In this document: one piece after another, positions 24,753 to 31,342 of the stretch
Layout: the number at the start of each line of letters is the position of its first letter
Position numbering within the stretch: the first letter of the stretch is position 1
NCBI GenBank assembly: GCA_937926875.1
Contig: CALBAX010000093.1
Coordinates: 1 to 31,342, forward strand
Source: an uncultured Desulfovibrio sp.
Lineage (GTDB): Bacteria > Desulfobacterota > Desulfovibrionia > Desulfovibrionales > Desulfovibrionaceae
Reading direction: 5' to 3'
DNA: 31,342 nt
Made by a program: the position numbers and the translations under genes
Notes under the pieces: model-generated
What the model was told of the DNA's origin: nothing
What the model saw: only the letters and a program-made list of their open reading frames with translations
The model's database searches: none

Positions 24753-25550
24753 CTAGAACAGGCCCAGCAGCATGCGCAGGGCCACGATGATGAGGAAGAT
24801 GGCAAAGCCCTTCTTGAGCTTGTCCGTGGGCAGGGAATGGGAAAGCCTGGCGCCGATGGGCGCCGTCATGAAACTGGCGGCAGCGATACCGAAGAAAGCC
24901 GCCAGGTTCACGAAGCCCAGGCAGCCGGCGGGCAGGCCGGGAGCATTCCAGCCCCCCACGACATAGCCCAGCGTACCGGCCACGGCGATGGGGAAGCCGA
25001 TGGCGGCCGAGGTGCCCACGGCATGGTGCAGGGGCACGTTGCAGAAACTCATGAAAGGCACGGAAAGCGTCCCGCCGCCGATGCCCACGAAACTGGAGAT
25101 GAGGCCGATGACCCCGCCCACCCCGGCGGTGCCCAGGGCGCCGGGCATCTCGCGGCTGGCCGGAGGACGGTAGTTGGACAGCATCTGGGCGGACACGAAG
25201 CCCAGGAAGCAGATGAAGAAGACTTTCAGGAACAGGGTGGGCATATGGGTGGCCACCAGGCCGCCCAGGAACGTGCCCAGCAGGATGCCGGGCGTGATGT
25301 TGCGGAAGATGTCCCAGTGGACGGCACCGCGTTTATGGTGGGCCCGGCTGCTGGAGATGGACGTGACCATGATGCTGGCCAGCGAGGTGCCCAGGGCCAG
25401 CTGCTGCACATACTCGGCGGGGATGCCCTGACTGGGGAAGACCGCCACCATCATGGGCACGATGACGATACCGCCGCCCACACCCAGCAGGCCGGCAAGC
25501 ACACCGGCCACGGCGCCGCAGCACAAATAGACAAGGATTGAAACGAGCAT
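24753..25550 (-). CDS. TauE/SafE-family sulfite exporter-type permease
   Basis: A 265-residue inner-membrane protein of the TauE/SafE (DUF81) family. It has the two repeated glycine-rich halves of the family: GVLAGLLGVGGGIVIVPMM near the N-terminus and GLISSFVGIGGGTLSVPFM in the middle, with about eight membrane segments. Members move sulfite, sulfoacetate or other small organosulfur anions; in a sulfate reducer a sulfur-anion role is plausible but not shown. The start MLVSILVYLCC at 25550 has a strong GGGAGG five bases upstream; the frame upstream to 25733 lacks membrane features. The predicted promoter is about 150 bases upstream, with a terminator-like hairpin in between. Confidence 0.93.
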   Translation of the reverse strand: MLVSILVYLCCGAVAGVLAGLLGVGGGIVIVPMMVAVFPSQGIPAEYVQQLALGTSLASIMVTSISSSRAHHKRGAVHWDIFRNITPGILLGTFLGGLVATHMPTLFLKVFFICFLGFVSAQMLSNYRPPASREMPGALGTAGVGGVIGLISSFVGIGGGTLSVPFMSFCNVPLHHAVGTSAAIGFPIAVAGTLGYVVGGWNAPGLPAGCLGFVNLAAFFGIAAASFMTAPIGARLSHSLPTDKLKKGFAIFLIIVALRMLLGLF

Positions 25551-25614
25551 GACGACCTCCCTCCATGACAGCGCAGGTCGTGCCCGGAGGCGCGATCGCG
25601 GTACGAAACGGCAG

Positions 25615-25656
25615 AAAAAACAGGAAGGCGCGGGGTCACAGGCCCCGTCACGCCTT
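25615..25656 (-). terminator. Terminator-like hairpin inside the TauE/SafE gene leader
   Basis: On the minus strand AAGGCG, bulge TGA, CGGGG, loop CCTGTGA, CCCCG, CGCCTT, then CCTG and TTTTTT (25620-25615). It has 11 pairs and a T6 run, and lies between the predicted promoter (25733-25705) and the start codon (25550). Upstream, GGCAGG/CCTGTC can form a competing stem. It may be an attenuator. Confidence 0.65.
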
Positions 25657-25704
25657 CGGGACAGGCACCGGACACCTGCCGCCGGTCCGGCGCAATACCT
25701 CAAG

Positions 25705-25733
25705 AAAGTAGACAAAGCCCCCCAAAGCGTCAA
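25705..25733 (-). promoter_or_regulatory. Candidate sigma-70 promoter of the TauE/SafE gene
   Basis: Minus strand: TTGACG (25733-25728), 17-base spacer, TACTTT (25710-25705). Good match in sequence and spacing; it predicts a leader of about 150 bases. Confidence 0.55.
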
Positions 25734-25745
25734 CAGACTTTTTGC

Positions 25746-25774
25746 TTTACAAAGCGCCCGGCAGCGTCTAGGTT
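25746..25774 (+). promoter_or_regulatory. Possible promoter of the pyr leader
   Basis: TTTACA (25746-25751), 17-base spacer, TAGGTT (25769-25774). Transcription would begin almost at the leader peptide ATG (25782), giving a nearly leaderless message. A start further upstream is equally possible; the -10 match is only fair. Confidence 0.35.
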
Positions 25775-25781
25775 TTCCCCC

Positions 25782-25889
25782 ATGAAATGTCTGGCAACGT
25801 ACCGCGGAGATCTGCGCCCTGTGAACGCCGTTCGCAGGGGTTCTGCCCGGTTTTTCTTTTGTCCCGCCGTTGAGCGGGCTTTTTTTTAA
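25782..25889 (+). CDS. Candidate pyrBC leader peptide (PyrL-like)
   Basis: A 35-codon frame starting MKCLATYRGDL and ending FFFCPAVERAFF, stop at 25887-25889. It has no enzyme function; its role would be to place a ribosome close behind RNA polymerase. It runs across a pause-type hairpin (25817-25839), a T-rich tract (25851-25860, read as the FFF run) and the whole terminator stem (25863-25878), and stops inside the terminator's T-run, 20 bases before pyrB. E. coli PyrL is 44 residues and is likewise translated through the pyrBI terminator. The ribosome binding site is weak (AGG nine bases upstream). Translation is inferred from layout; conservation in relatives would decide it. Confidence 0.6.
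   Translation: MKCLATYRGDLRPVNAVRRGSARFFFCPAVERAFF
25817..25887 (+). promoter_or_regulatory. UTP-type attenuator in front of pyrBC
   Basis: In order: a 10-bp hairpin CCCTGTGAAC-GCC-GTTCGCAGGG with one G-T pair (25817-25839); TTTTTCTTTT (25851-25860); an intrinsic terminator CCCGC-CGTTGA-GCGGG (25863-25878) with T8 (25880-25887). The pyrB start follows 22 bases later without a Shine-Dalgarno sequence. By analogy with enterobacterial pyrBI, low UTP would slow polymerase in the U-rich tract, letting the ribosome on the leader peptide catch up and block the terminator; high UTP would favour termination. Confidence 0.7.
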
Positions 25890-25909
25890 TCCTGCAACCC
25901 CACGACGCC

Positions 25910-26863
25910 ATGACTACAGATACTACGTACCGCTGGCCGCACAAAGACCTGCTGGACGTCACCCAGCTCGACGCACAGGACGTGCGCCATCTGCTGAACG
26001 TGGCCGCCAGTTTCCAGGAAATCAACCTGAGACCCGTCAAAAAGGTGCCCACCCTCAAGGGCAAGACCGTGGTGCTCTTCTTCGTGGAGAACAGCACCCG
26101 CACCAAGACGTCTTTCGATGTGGCCGGCAAGCGCCTTTCCGCCGACACCTACTCCCTGGCCAAGTCCGGTTCCAGCCTCAACAAGGGCGAGAGCCTCAAG
26201 GACACGGCCCTGACCCTGCAGGCCATGGGGCCCGACGTCATCGTCATCCGTCATCCCAGCAGCGGCGCGGCCCAGTTCCTGGCCGAGCGTGTCTCCTGCG
26301 GCATCGTCAACGGCGGTGACGGCTGGCATGCCCATCCCACCCAGGCCCTGCTGGACAGTTTCGCCCTGCGGCAGGTCTGGGGCGATGCCTTTGCCGGCAA
26401 GCAGGTGCTCATCCTGGGCGATATCGCCCACAGCCGCGTGGCCCGTTCCAACGTCCACCTGCTCACCATGCTGGGCGCCAGGGTGCGCCTGTGCGCGCCG
26501 CGCACCCTGCTGCCCGCCGGTGTGGAGTCCTGGCCCGTGGACGTGTACGGCGACCTTGACCAGGCCGTGCGCGACACCGACGCTGTCATGTGCCTGCGCC
26601 TGCAGCTGGAACGCCAGCAGGCAGGCCTGCTGCCCGACCTGGCCGAATATTCCCGCCGTTTCTGCCTGACCGAACGCCATCTGGAGCTTACCCATCCCGG
26701 CGTGAAGGTCCTGCATCCCGGCCCCATGAACCGCGGGCTGGAGATCTCCAACGACGTGGCCGATGACCCGCGCAGCCTGGTCCTTGACCAGGTGGCGTCC
26801 GGCGTGGCCACCCGCATGGCCGTCCTGTATCTGCTGGCTACCCGTAACGATGGAGGTTGCTAA
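25910..26863 (+). CDS. pyrB: Aspartate carbamoyltransferase, catalytic subunit
   Basis: A 317-residue ATCase, which makes N-carbamoyl-aspartate from carbamoyl phosphate and aspartate, the first committed step of pyrimidine synthesis. The carbamoyl-phosphate loop is STRTKTSF in VENSTRTKTSFDVAGK, and further sites are SGSSLNKGESLKDT, VIRHPSSGAAQFLAE, GDGWHAHPTQALLD, LGDIAHSRVARSN and HPGPMNRG. No regulatory subunit (pyrI) gene is present. Together with an adjacent dihydroorotase it fits the class of ATCases that form complexes with DHOase. The ATG at 25910 lacks a ribosome binding site, which fits translation coupled to the leader peptide. Its expression is probably controlled by the attenuator just upstream. 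Confidence 0.97.
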   Translation: MTTDTTYRWPHKDLLDVTQLDAQDVRHLLNVAASFQEINLRPVKKVPTLKGKTVVLFFVENSTRTKTSFDVAGKRLSADTYSLAKSGSSLNKGESLKDTALTLQAMGPDVIVIRHPSSGAAQFLAERVSCGIVNGGDGWHAHPTQALLDSFALRQVWGDAFAGKQVLILGDIAHSRVARSNVHLLTMLGARVRLCAPRTLLPAGVESWPVDVYGDLDQAVRDTDAVMCLRLQLERQQAGLLPDLAEYSRRFCLTERHLELTHPGVKVLHPGPMNRGLEISNDVADDPRSLVLDQVASGVATRMAVLYLLATRNDGGC

Positions 26864-28126
26864 ATGACCCTGTGCATCAAGAACGCCCGTCACCTGGACG
26901 CCCCCGTGGACCTGCTGGTGCGGGACGGCAAGATCGTGACCATGACCCCCGCCGGCCATCATGCCGCGCCTGAAGGCAGCCAGATCGTGGACGCCCGCGG
27001 CCTGATCCTCATGCCCAGCCTGGTGGACGCCCACGTCCACCTGCGCGAGCCCGGCTTCGAATACAAGGAAGACATCGCTAGCGGCCTGGAGGCCGCCGCC
27101 CGCGGCGGTTTCGGTTCGGTCATGTGCATGGCCAACACCAAGCCCGTCAACGACAACGCCAGCGTCACCCGCTTCATGCTGGACCGCGCCGCCCAGACCC
27201 ATCCCCACGGCCCGCGCCTCTGCCCCATCGCCGCCGCCACCGTGGGCCTGGCCGGGGAAGAGATGGCCCCCCTGCAGGAGCTCAAGGACGCCGGTTGCGT
27301 GGCCATCTCCAATGATGGCCGTCCCATGCCCGGCACCGAACTGCTGCGCCGCGTCATGGAATACGGCGCCGACCTGGGCCTGACCTTCATCGACCACTGC
27401 GAGGACAGCACCCTGGCCCGCGGCTGGGTCATGAACGAAGGCCCCCTCAGCGGCAGCCTGGGCGTCAAGGGCCAGCCCCCGGTGGGCGAGGCCGTGCAGG
27501 CCGCCCGCGACATCATGCTGGCCGAATACCTGGACCTGCCCGTGCATATCGCCCATGTCTCCAGCGCCCTCACCGTGGACATCATCGCCTGGGGCAAGGC
27601 ACGCGGCGTCAAGGTCACGGCCGAGACCTGCCCCCACTACCTGACGCTGGACGAATCCGCGCTGGACGGCTACAACACCAACGCCAAGGTCAGCCCGCCG
27701 CTGCGCCGCCCCGAAGACCGCGAGGCCCTGCGCCGGGCCATCAAGGACGGCACCATCGACATCCTGGCCACCGACCACGCCCCCCATGCCGCCCATGAAA
27801 AGGAACGTACCCTTGACGAGGCCCCCTGCGGCTTCACCGGCATGGATCTGGCATTGACCCTGACCTGGCAGCTGGTGCGCGAGGGCGTCATCAGCGAGGC
27901 CGACCTGCACCGCCTCTGGAGCGTGCGCCCGGCCGAGATCTTCAAGCTGCCCCTCAACCGCTTCGAGCCCGGTGACCCGGCCGACTTCTTCCTCTTCGAT
28001 CCTGAAGAAAAGTGGACTGTCAGCCGCGAGACCCTGTACTCCAAGAGCTGCAACACCCCCTTCCTGGGCCAGGAGATGCAGGGCCGCGTCCGCCATCACT
28101 GGCTGGGCGGCGTGCAGCTGTTCTAA
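26864..28126 (+). CDS. pyrC: Dihydroorotase (class I)
   Basis: A 420-residue zinc amidohydrolase that closes carbamoyl-aspartate to dihydroorotate. The metal HxH is H57/H59 in DAHVHLREPGFEYKED; other sites are MANTKPVNDN, FIDHCED, VHIAHVSS, and the catalytic Asp in ATDHAPHAAHEK. It is of the class I type often found next to or bound to ATCase. It begins directly after the pyrB stop, with GGAGG inside the end of pyrB, and is followed by a strong terminator, so pyrB-pyrC is a complete two-gene operon. Confidence 0.97.
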   Translation: MTLCIKNARHLDAPVDLLVRDGKIVTMTPAGHHAAPEGSQIVDARGLILMPSLVDAHVHLREPGFEYKEDIASGLEAAARGGFGSVMCMANTKPVNDNASVTRFMLDRAAQTHPHGPRLCPIAAATVGLAGEEMAPLQELKDAGCVAISNDGRPMPGTELLRRVMEYGADLGLTFIDHCEDSTLARGWVMNEGPLSGSLGVKGQPPVGEAVQAARDIMLAEYLDLPVHIAHVSSALTVDIIAWGKARGVKVTAETCPHYLTLDESALDGYNTNAKVSPPLRRPEDREALRRAIKDGTIDILATDHAPHAAHEKERTLDEAPCGFTGMDLALTLTWQLVREGVISEADLHRLWSVRPAEIFKLPLNRFEPGDPADFFLFDPEEKWTVSRETLYSKSCNTPFLGQEMQGRVRHHWLGGVQLF

Positions 28127-28153
28127 AAAACAGGGTGAAGCCCCTGCAAGCGT

Positions 28154-28201
28154 GTGCCATGCCCGTACGGCGTCGTTGACGCCAACGGGCATGGCACTTT
28201 T
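28154..28201 (+). terminator. Intrinsic terminator of pyrBC
   Basis: Perfect 13-bp outer arms GTGCCATGCCCGT (28154-28166) and ACGGGCATGGCAC (28185-28197), an inner GGCGTC-GTT-GACGCC stem, then TTTT. It starts 28 bases after the pyrC stop. Confidence 0.9.
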
Positions 28202-28367
28202 CGTCGGACCGGAGGAAGGACTCCCTGTATCGCTGCTGTTGATGGACGCGGATTCCTTTGATGCAACGGTCACGGCCTGCGGCTGCTTTGACCTGCCTCC
28301 AGTGGTTCTGGACGGACGGGATGCCCTCAGGGACGGCATGATGTCGACCTGTCTGACCGGACTGTGA
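28191..28367 (+). CDS. Possible small protein, 58 residues, doubtful
   Basis: The frame starts MALFVGPEEGLPVSLLLMDAD inside the right arm of the pyrBC terminator and ends CLTGL. Amino-acid makeup is plausible (Asp and Leu rich) but the start codon is within a terminator stem and no ribosome binding site is visible. It may be a gene remnant or chance frame. Not recognised. Confidence 0.2.
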   Translation: MALFVGPEEGLPVSLLLMDADSFDATVTACGCFDLPPVVLDGRDALRDGMMSTCLTGL

Positions 28368-28372
28368 TACAC

Positions 28373-28714
28373 TTTTTAAGACCAGCCCCGCAGGGAATCG
28401 GAAAAGTCCGCACAAAAATGACGCAGGAAGGCACCGTTGGGATGCAAAGGCGCCTTTTTCTCTTGCAAGCCGTCATGGCCTGCCGTCGCTTCCCCAAAGG
28501 CAGCCGGGCGGAGTGCGCGCAGCATGACCAGACGCCGGGACACATCGTCCGAAGAGGGGCAGCCGGCGCAGGCCCGCAGGCCGCTCCCTTCCCCGTCGTC
28601 TCTTTCCCCTGCTTGCCTTTCCTGGCCGGAAAAGCTGTCCCGCTCCCGCTGGTCTTTGTCCGCCGCCGGCGCTATGCTCCTCCCAGTCCAAGATCTTTTC
28701 GGGAGGATACCGCC
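28373..28714. other. Gene-free region before amrB
   Basis: About 340 bases without a convincing gene. A stem AAGGC-A-CC / GG-C-GCCTT (28428-28435 and 28449-28456, one mismatch) followed by TTTTTC-like sequence could be a rightward terminator or leader structure. Open frames on both strands here are compositional. The promoter of amrB should lie in the last part. Confidence 0.4.
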
Positions 28715-29584
28715 ATGCATCTTCGTCAGCCCGCTGTCGCAGGCCGTTTTTACACTGATGTCCCGGCCGACCTGCGTGCCGAAGTGGAGTCGTTCCTGAA
28801 ACAGGGGGCGGCCCTGCCAGCCTCAGCCCTTGCCGCCGGGGATGCGGCCCATCTGGCGGGCCTCATGCTCCCCCATGCCGGGCATGTCTACAGCGGCCGG
28901 GTCATCGGTGCCACCCTGGCCCATGTGCGCTTGCCGCGTACGGTCTTCCTGCTTTGCCCCAACCACACCGGCCTGGGCACGCCCCTGTCCGTCTGGCCCG
29001 CCGGCGCCTGGCAGACCCCGCTGGGCCCCGTGCCCGTGGACGGCGAGATGGCCCGCCTGCTCTGCGAAGCCGACGAGGATTTCACTGCCGATGTCATGGG
29101 GCATGTGCGGGAACACAGCATCGAGGTCCTGCTGCCCTTCCTCCAGGTCTGTGCGGGCGATGCCCCCCTGCATGTGGTGCCGGTCTGCGTGGGCACCGGA
29201 CAGGCCCCTGTGCTGCGCACGGCCGGCCAGCGTCTGGCCCGGGTGCTGGAACGCTGCCAGAGCCGTGACGGCCAGCGGCCCCTGCTGCTGGTCAGCTCGG
29301 ACATGAACCATTACGAGGACCAGCAGACCACCCTGCGCAAGGACGGCCTGGCCCTGGAAGCGGCCTTCAGGGGCGATGCCGACGCCCTGCTGGCCACCGT
29401 GGCCCGGGAGGGCATCAGCATGTGCGGGGCCGCGCCGCTGGCGCTGGCGTTCTACGCCCTGCGCTCCTGGAGCCCCGATGCGACAGTGCGTGCCTCCCTG
29501 GTCATGCACGAGACCTCCGCCGCTGTCTCGCGTGATACGGGACACGTCGTGGGCTATGCCGGGCTGCGCATCTTCCGTTGCTGA
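28715..29584 (+). CDS. amrB: AmmeMemoRadiSam system protein B (MEMO family)
   Basis: A 289-residue MEMO-like protein. Family motifs: RQPAVAGRFYTDVPADL at the start, LMLPHAGHVYSGRVIGATLAH, EHSIEVLLPFLQ, LLLVSSDMNHYED, and a late Cys in GISMCGAAPLAL; the His and Cys residues form the conserved pocket related to extradiol dioxygenases. In bacteria it is normally encoded with an AMMECR1 protein and a radical SAM protein; neither is in the window, and the activity of the system is unknown. The ATG at 28715 is preceded by GGGAGG at eight bases. It is followed by a terminator, so it is separate from the hydrogenase genes. Confidence 0.94.
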   Translation: MHLRQPAVAGRFYTDVPADLRAEVESFLKQGAALPASALAAGDAAHLAGLMLPHAGHVYSGRVIGATLAHVRLPRTVFLLCPNHTGLGTPLSVWPAGAWQTPLGPVPVDGEMARLLCEADEDFTADVMGHVREHSIEVLLPFLQVCAGDAPLHVVPVCVGTGQAPVLRTAGQRLARVLERCQSRDGQRPLLLVSSDMNHYEDQQTTLRKDGLALEAAFRGDADALLATVAREGISMCGAAPLALAFYALRSWSPDATVRASLVMHETSAAVSRDTGHVVGYAGLRIFRC

Positions 29585-29610
29585 AACGCCCGTCAAAAAA
29601 CAAGCAAAAA

Positions 29611-29640
29611 GCTTGGGATCCCTTGTCCCAAGCCTGTTTC
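29611..29640 (+). terminator. Intrinsic terminator of amrB
   Basis: 8-bp arms GCTTGGGA (29611-29618) and TCCCAAGC (29626-29633), loop TCCCTTG, then CTGTTTCTT. It lies 26 bases after the amrB stop. Confidence 0.75.
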
Positions 29641-29654
29641 TTCGGATTGTTACG

Positions 29655-29709
29655 TTGACACAATCTTCCGGCCTTGGTACATCCATATTACTTATGCCAT
29701 CCGGCATAA
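29655..29709 (+). promoter_or_regulatory. Hydrogenase promoter and adjacent palindrome
   Basis: TTGACA (29655-29660), 17-base spacer, TACATC (29678-29683) predict a start near 29690. Right at that point is a perfect palindrome TTATGCC-ATCC-GGCATAA (29692-29709). It could be an operator covering the start site or a 5' stem that protects the mRNA. No sigma-54 type box is visible. Confidence 0.5.
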
Positions 29710-29754
29710 CCCGACTGCCGTTTTTTTTCACTACGCCAACATGAGGAGGCATGC

Positions 29755-30705
29755 ATGAGTCTCAACAGGCGTGATTTCGTCAAACTGTGCACCGGCACAG
29801 TGGCGGGTTTCGGCGTTGCGCAGATGTTCCATCCTGCGGTGCGCGAAGCCCTGGCCGGCACGTTGACCGGTGAGCGCCCCCCTGTCATCTGGCTGCAGGG
29901 ACAGGGCTGTACCGGTTGTTCAGTGTCGCTGCTGAACAACGTCAACCCCTCCATCGCTGATGTGCTGCTGAAGATCATCAGCCTCGAGTACCATCCTACC
30001 GTCATGGGTGGTGAAGGCCACGACGCCTACACCCACATGCTGAACATTGCCAAGAACTTCAAGGGCAAGTTCTTCCTGGCCATCGAAGGTTCCATCCCGC
30101 TGGCCAAGGATGGTCGCTACTGCGTGGTGGCCGAAGAGGGCCACACCGAAATCACCATGGCCGACCTGGTCAAAAAGCTGGCTCCCGACGCCGCCGCCGT
30201 GCTGGCCCTGGGTACCTGCGCTGCCTACGGCGGCATCCCCGCTGCCAAGGGTTCCGTGACCGAAGCCATGGGTACCGGTGCCCTGCTCAAGCAGGCCGGC
30301 ATCAAGACCCCTGTGGTCAACATCCCCGGTTGCCCCCCCCAGCCCGACTGGATCGTGGGCACCATCGCCCTGGCCCTCCAGAAGATCAAGGAAAAGGGCC
30401 TGGAAGCCGGTCTGGCCGAAGTGGTCTCCCTGCTGGACAGCGAAGGCCGTCCGCTGCCTTTCTACGGTCGCAACGTGCACGAGAACTGCCCCTATCTGGG
30501 CAAGTACGACGAAGGCAAGTTCTCCGCCACCTTCACCGAGAAGGACGGCTGCCGCTACGACCTGGGCTGCAAGGGCCCCGGTGCGTACTGCGACTCGTTT
30601 GAACGCAAATGGAACGGTGTCAACTGGTGCGTGGCCAACGCCATCTGCATCGGCTGCACCGAGCCCACGTTCCCCGACGGACAGAGCCCCTTCTACAGCA
30701 ACTAG
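29755..30705 (+). CDS. hysB: Periplasmic [NiFeSe]-type hydrogenase, small subunit
   Basis: A 316-residue electron-transfer subunit of an uptake hydrogenase. Tat motif NRRDFVK (R5, R6) directs the folded heterodimer to the periplasm; the mature protein begins near residue 34-38. Proximal [4Fe-4S] ligands are C52, C55, C155 and C193; the distal cluster has H242, C245, C266 and C272; the medial cluster uses C279, C292, C298 and C301. C292 (NWCV) replaces the Pro of standard [NiFe] enzymes, so a medial [4Fe-4S] rather than [3Fe-4S] cluster is expected. The sequence WLQGQGCTGCSVSLLN and HENCPYLGKYD resembles the [NiFeSe] (Hys) class rather than HynB. AGGAGG precedes the ATG. H2 oxidised here would pass electrons to periplasmic cytochrome c3. 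Confidence 0.93.
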   Translation: MSLNRRDFVKLCTGTVAGFGVAQMFHPAVREALAGTLTGERPPVIWLQGQGCTGCSVSLLNNVNPSIADVLLKIISLEYHPTVMGGEGHDAYTHMLNIAKNFKGKFFLAIEGSIPLAKDGRYCVVAEEGHTEITMADLVKKLAPDAAAVLALGTCAAYGGIPAAKGSVTEAMGTGALLKQAGIKTPVVNIPGCPPQPDWIVGTIALALQKIKEKGLEAGLAEVVSLLDSEGRPLPFYGRNVHENCPYLGKYDEGKFSATFTEKDGCRYDLGCKGPGAYCDSFERKWNGVNWCVANAICIGCTEPTFPDGQSPFYSN

Positions 30706-30752
30706 AAGCGGCCCGGCTTTTCCATTTTTTCTGACGTTCAAAGGAGAGCTTT

Positions 30753-31342
30753 ATGGCCAAGGCCACTATCGCCATCGATCCCGTCACCAGAATCGAGGGC
30801 CATCTCAAGGCCCAAGTGGTGGTGGAGAACGGCAAGGTTGTGGACGCCCACCTCACCGGTGGGATGTTCCGCGGTTTCGAACAGATTTTGAAAGGGCGCG
30901 ACCCGCGCGACTCCACCCAGATCGTGCAGCGCATCTGCGGCGTGTGCCCCACCTCCCATGCCATGGCTTCCGCCCTGGCGCAGGAAGACGCCTTCAACAT
31001 CAAGGTGACCGGCAACGGCCGCGTCACCCGTAACCTGATCCTGGGCGCCAACTACCTGCAGTCGCACATCCTGCACTTCTACCATCTGGCCGCTCTGGAC
31101 TTCGTGGCCGGCCCCGATACCGCGCCCTTCGTGCCGCGTTTCGCCCAGCCCGACCTGCGTCTGCCCCCCGAAGCCAACAAGGTGGGCGTGGACCAGTATC
31201 TGGAAGCCCTGGAAGTGCGCCGCATCGCTCATGAGATGGTCGCCCTCTTCGGTGGCCGTATGCCCCATGTGCAGGGCATCGTGCCCGGCGGTGCCACTGA
31301 AATGCCCACCAAGGAAGCCCTGCTGGAATACGCGGCCCGCTT
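30753..31342 (+). CDS. hysA: [NiFe]/[NiFeSe] hydrogenase, large subunit (partial)
   Basis: The first 196 codons of the catalytic subunit, cut by the window end. The N-terminal metal motif RICGVCPTSHA gives two of the four active-site ligands, C62 and C65. Other conserved pieces are DPVTRIEGHLK, GGMFRGFEQILKGRDPRDS, NLILGANYLQSHILHFYHLAALD and EMVALFGGRMPHVQG, which are closest to the HysA class as I remember it. AGGAG precedes the ATG, 47 bases after hysB. Whether the C-terminal ligand is selenocysteine or cysteine cannot be seen, so the exact class stays open. No own signal peptide; it is exported with the small subunit. Confidence 0.94.
   Translation, partial: MAKATIAIDPVTRIEGHLKAQVVVENGKVVDAHLTGGMFRGFEQILKGRDPRDSTQIVQRICGVCPTSHAMASALAQEDAFNIKVTGNGRVTRNLILGANYLQSHILHFYHLAALDFVAGPDTAPFVPRFAQPDLRLPPEANKVGVDQYLEALEVRRIAHEMVALFGGRMPHVQGIVPGGATEMPTKEALLEYAAR

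Noticed and set aside
25775..25909. PyrR-type RNA-binding attenuator
   Set aside because: I do not see a PyrR anti-antiterminator motif; the translated frame plus U-tract fits the PyrL type better.
25886..28372. 828-codon minus-strand frame
   Set aside because: Antisense to pyrB and pyrC; composition is of the shadow type.

Overview
The window looks like the chromosome of a Desulfovibrio-type sulfate reducer (Desulfovibrionaceae). It is GC-rich and carries a periplasmic [NiFe]/[NiFeSe] hydrogenase operon with a twin-arginine signal, a Ros/MucR zinc-finger regulator, formate-tetrahydrofolate ligase and an AmmeMemoRadiSam protein. The genus is inferred from protein resemblance and gene content; no rRNA or tRNA is present to confirm it.

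Layout, left to right. (1) 1-973: the N-terminal end of a very large type I-secreted, repeat-type adhesin, read leftward out of the window. (2) 1451-4047: fhs (minus), and facing away from it a two-gene unit encoding an LpdD-like prenylated-flavin chaperone and a small acidic protein. (3) 4314-7957: a biotin unit, bioB followed by a fused bioD-bioA, downstream of a MucR-type regulator. (4) 8105-12699: a lipoprotein and a stand-alone sigma-54 activator with a GAFTHA loop (minus), divergent from the DEAH-box helicase hrpB. (5) 12700-13318: a gene-free convergent region with two large inverted repeats that appear to belong to one dispersed family. (6) 13319-17005: an alpha/beta hydrolase, a BaiN-type flavoprotein and an exported aldo/keto reductase. 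(7) 17279-21882: a complete branched-chain amino-acid type ABC transporter, order livK-livH-livM-livG-livF, all minus. (8) 22075-25550: an orphan HPt-like protein, a YitT membrane protein coupled to an amidohydrolase, and a TauE/SafE permease, all minus. (9) 25746-28201: the pyrB-pyrC operon with its leader and terminator. (10) 28715-31342: amrB and the hydrogenase genes, the large subunit cut by the window end.

The most interesting item is the leader of pyrB-pyrC. A 35-codon reading frame runs through a pause-type hairpin and a T-rich tract and stops inside the T-run of an intrinsic terminator that lies 22 bases before pyrB. This is the architecture of the UTP-sensitive attenuator of enterobacterial pyrBI (PyrL leader peptide), here in front of an ATCase-dihydroorotase pair of a distant lineage. 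The opposite gene (TauE/SafE permease) also has a terminator-like hairpin between its predicted promoter and its start, so both sides of this divergent region may be controlled by premature termination.

Other points worth following: the hydrogenase small subunit has Cys at the position that is Pro in standard [NiFe] enzymes, which with its overall sequence points to the [NiFeSe] (Hys) class; the BioD-BioA fusion; and two related dispersed intergenic sequence families.
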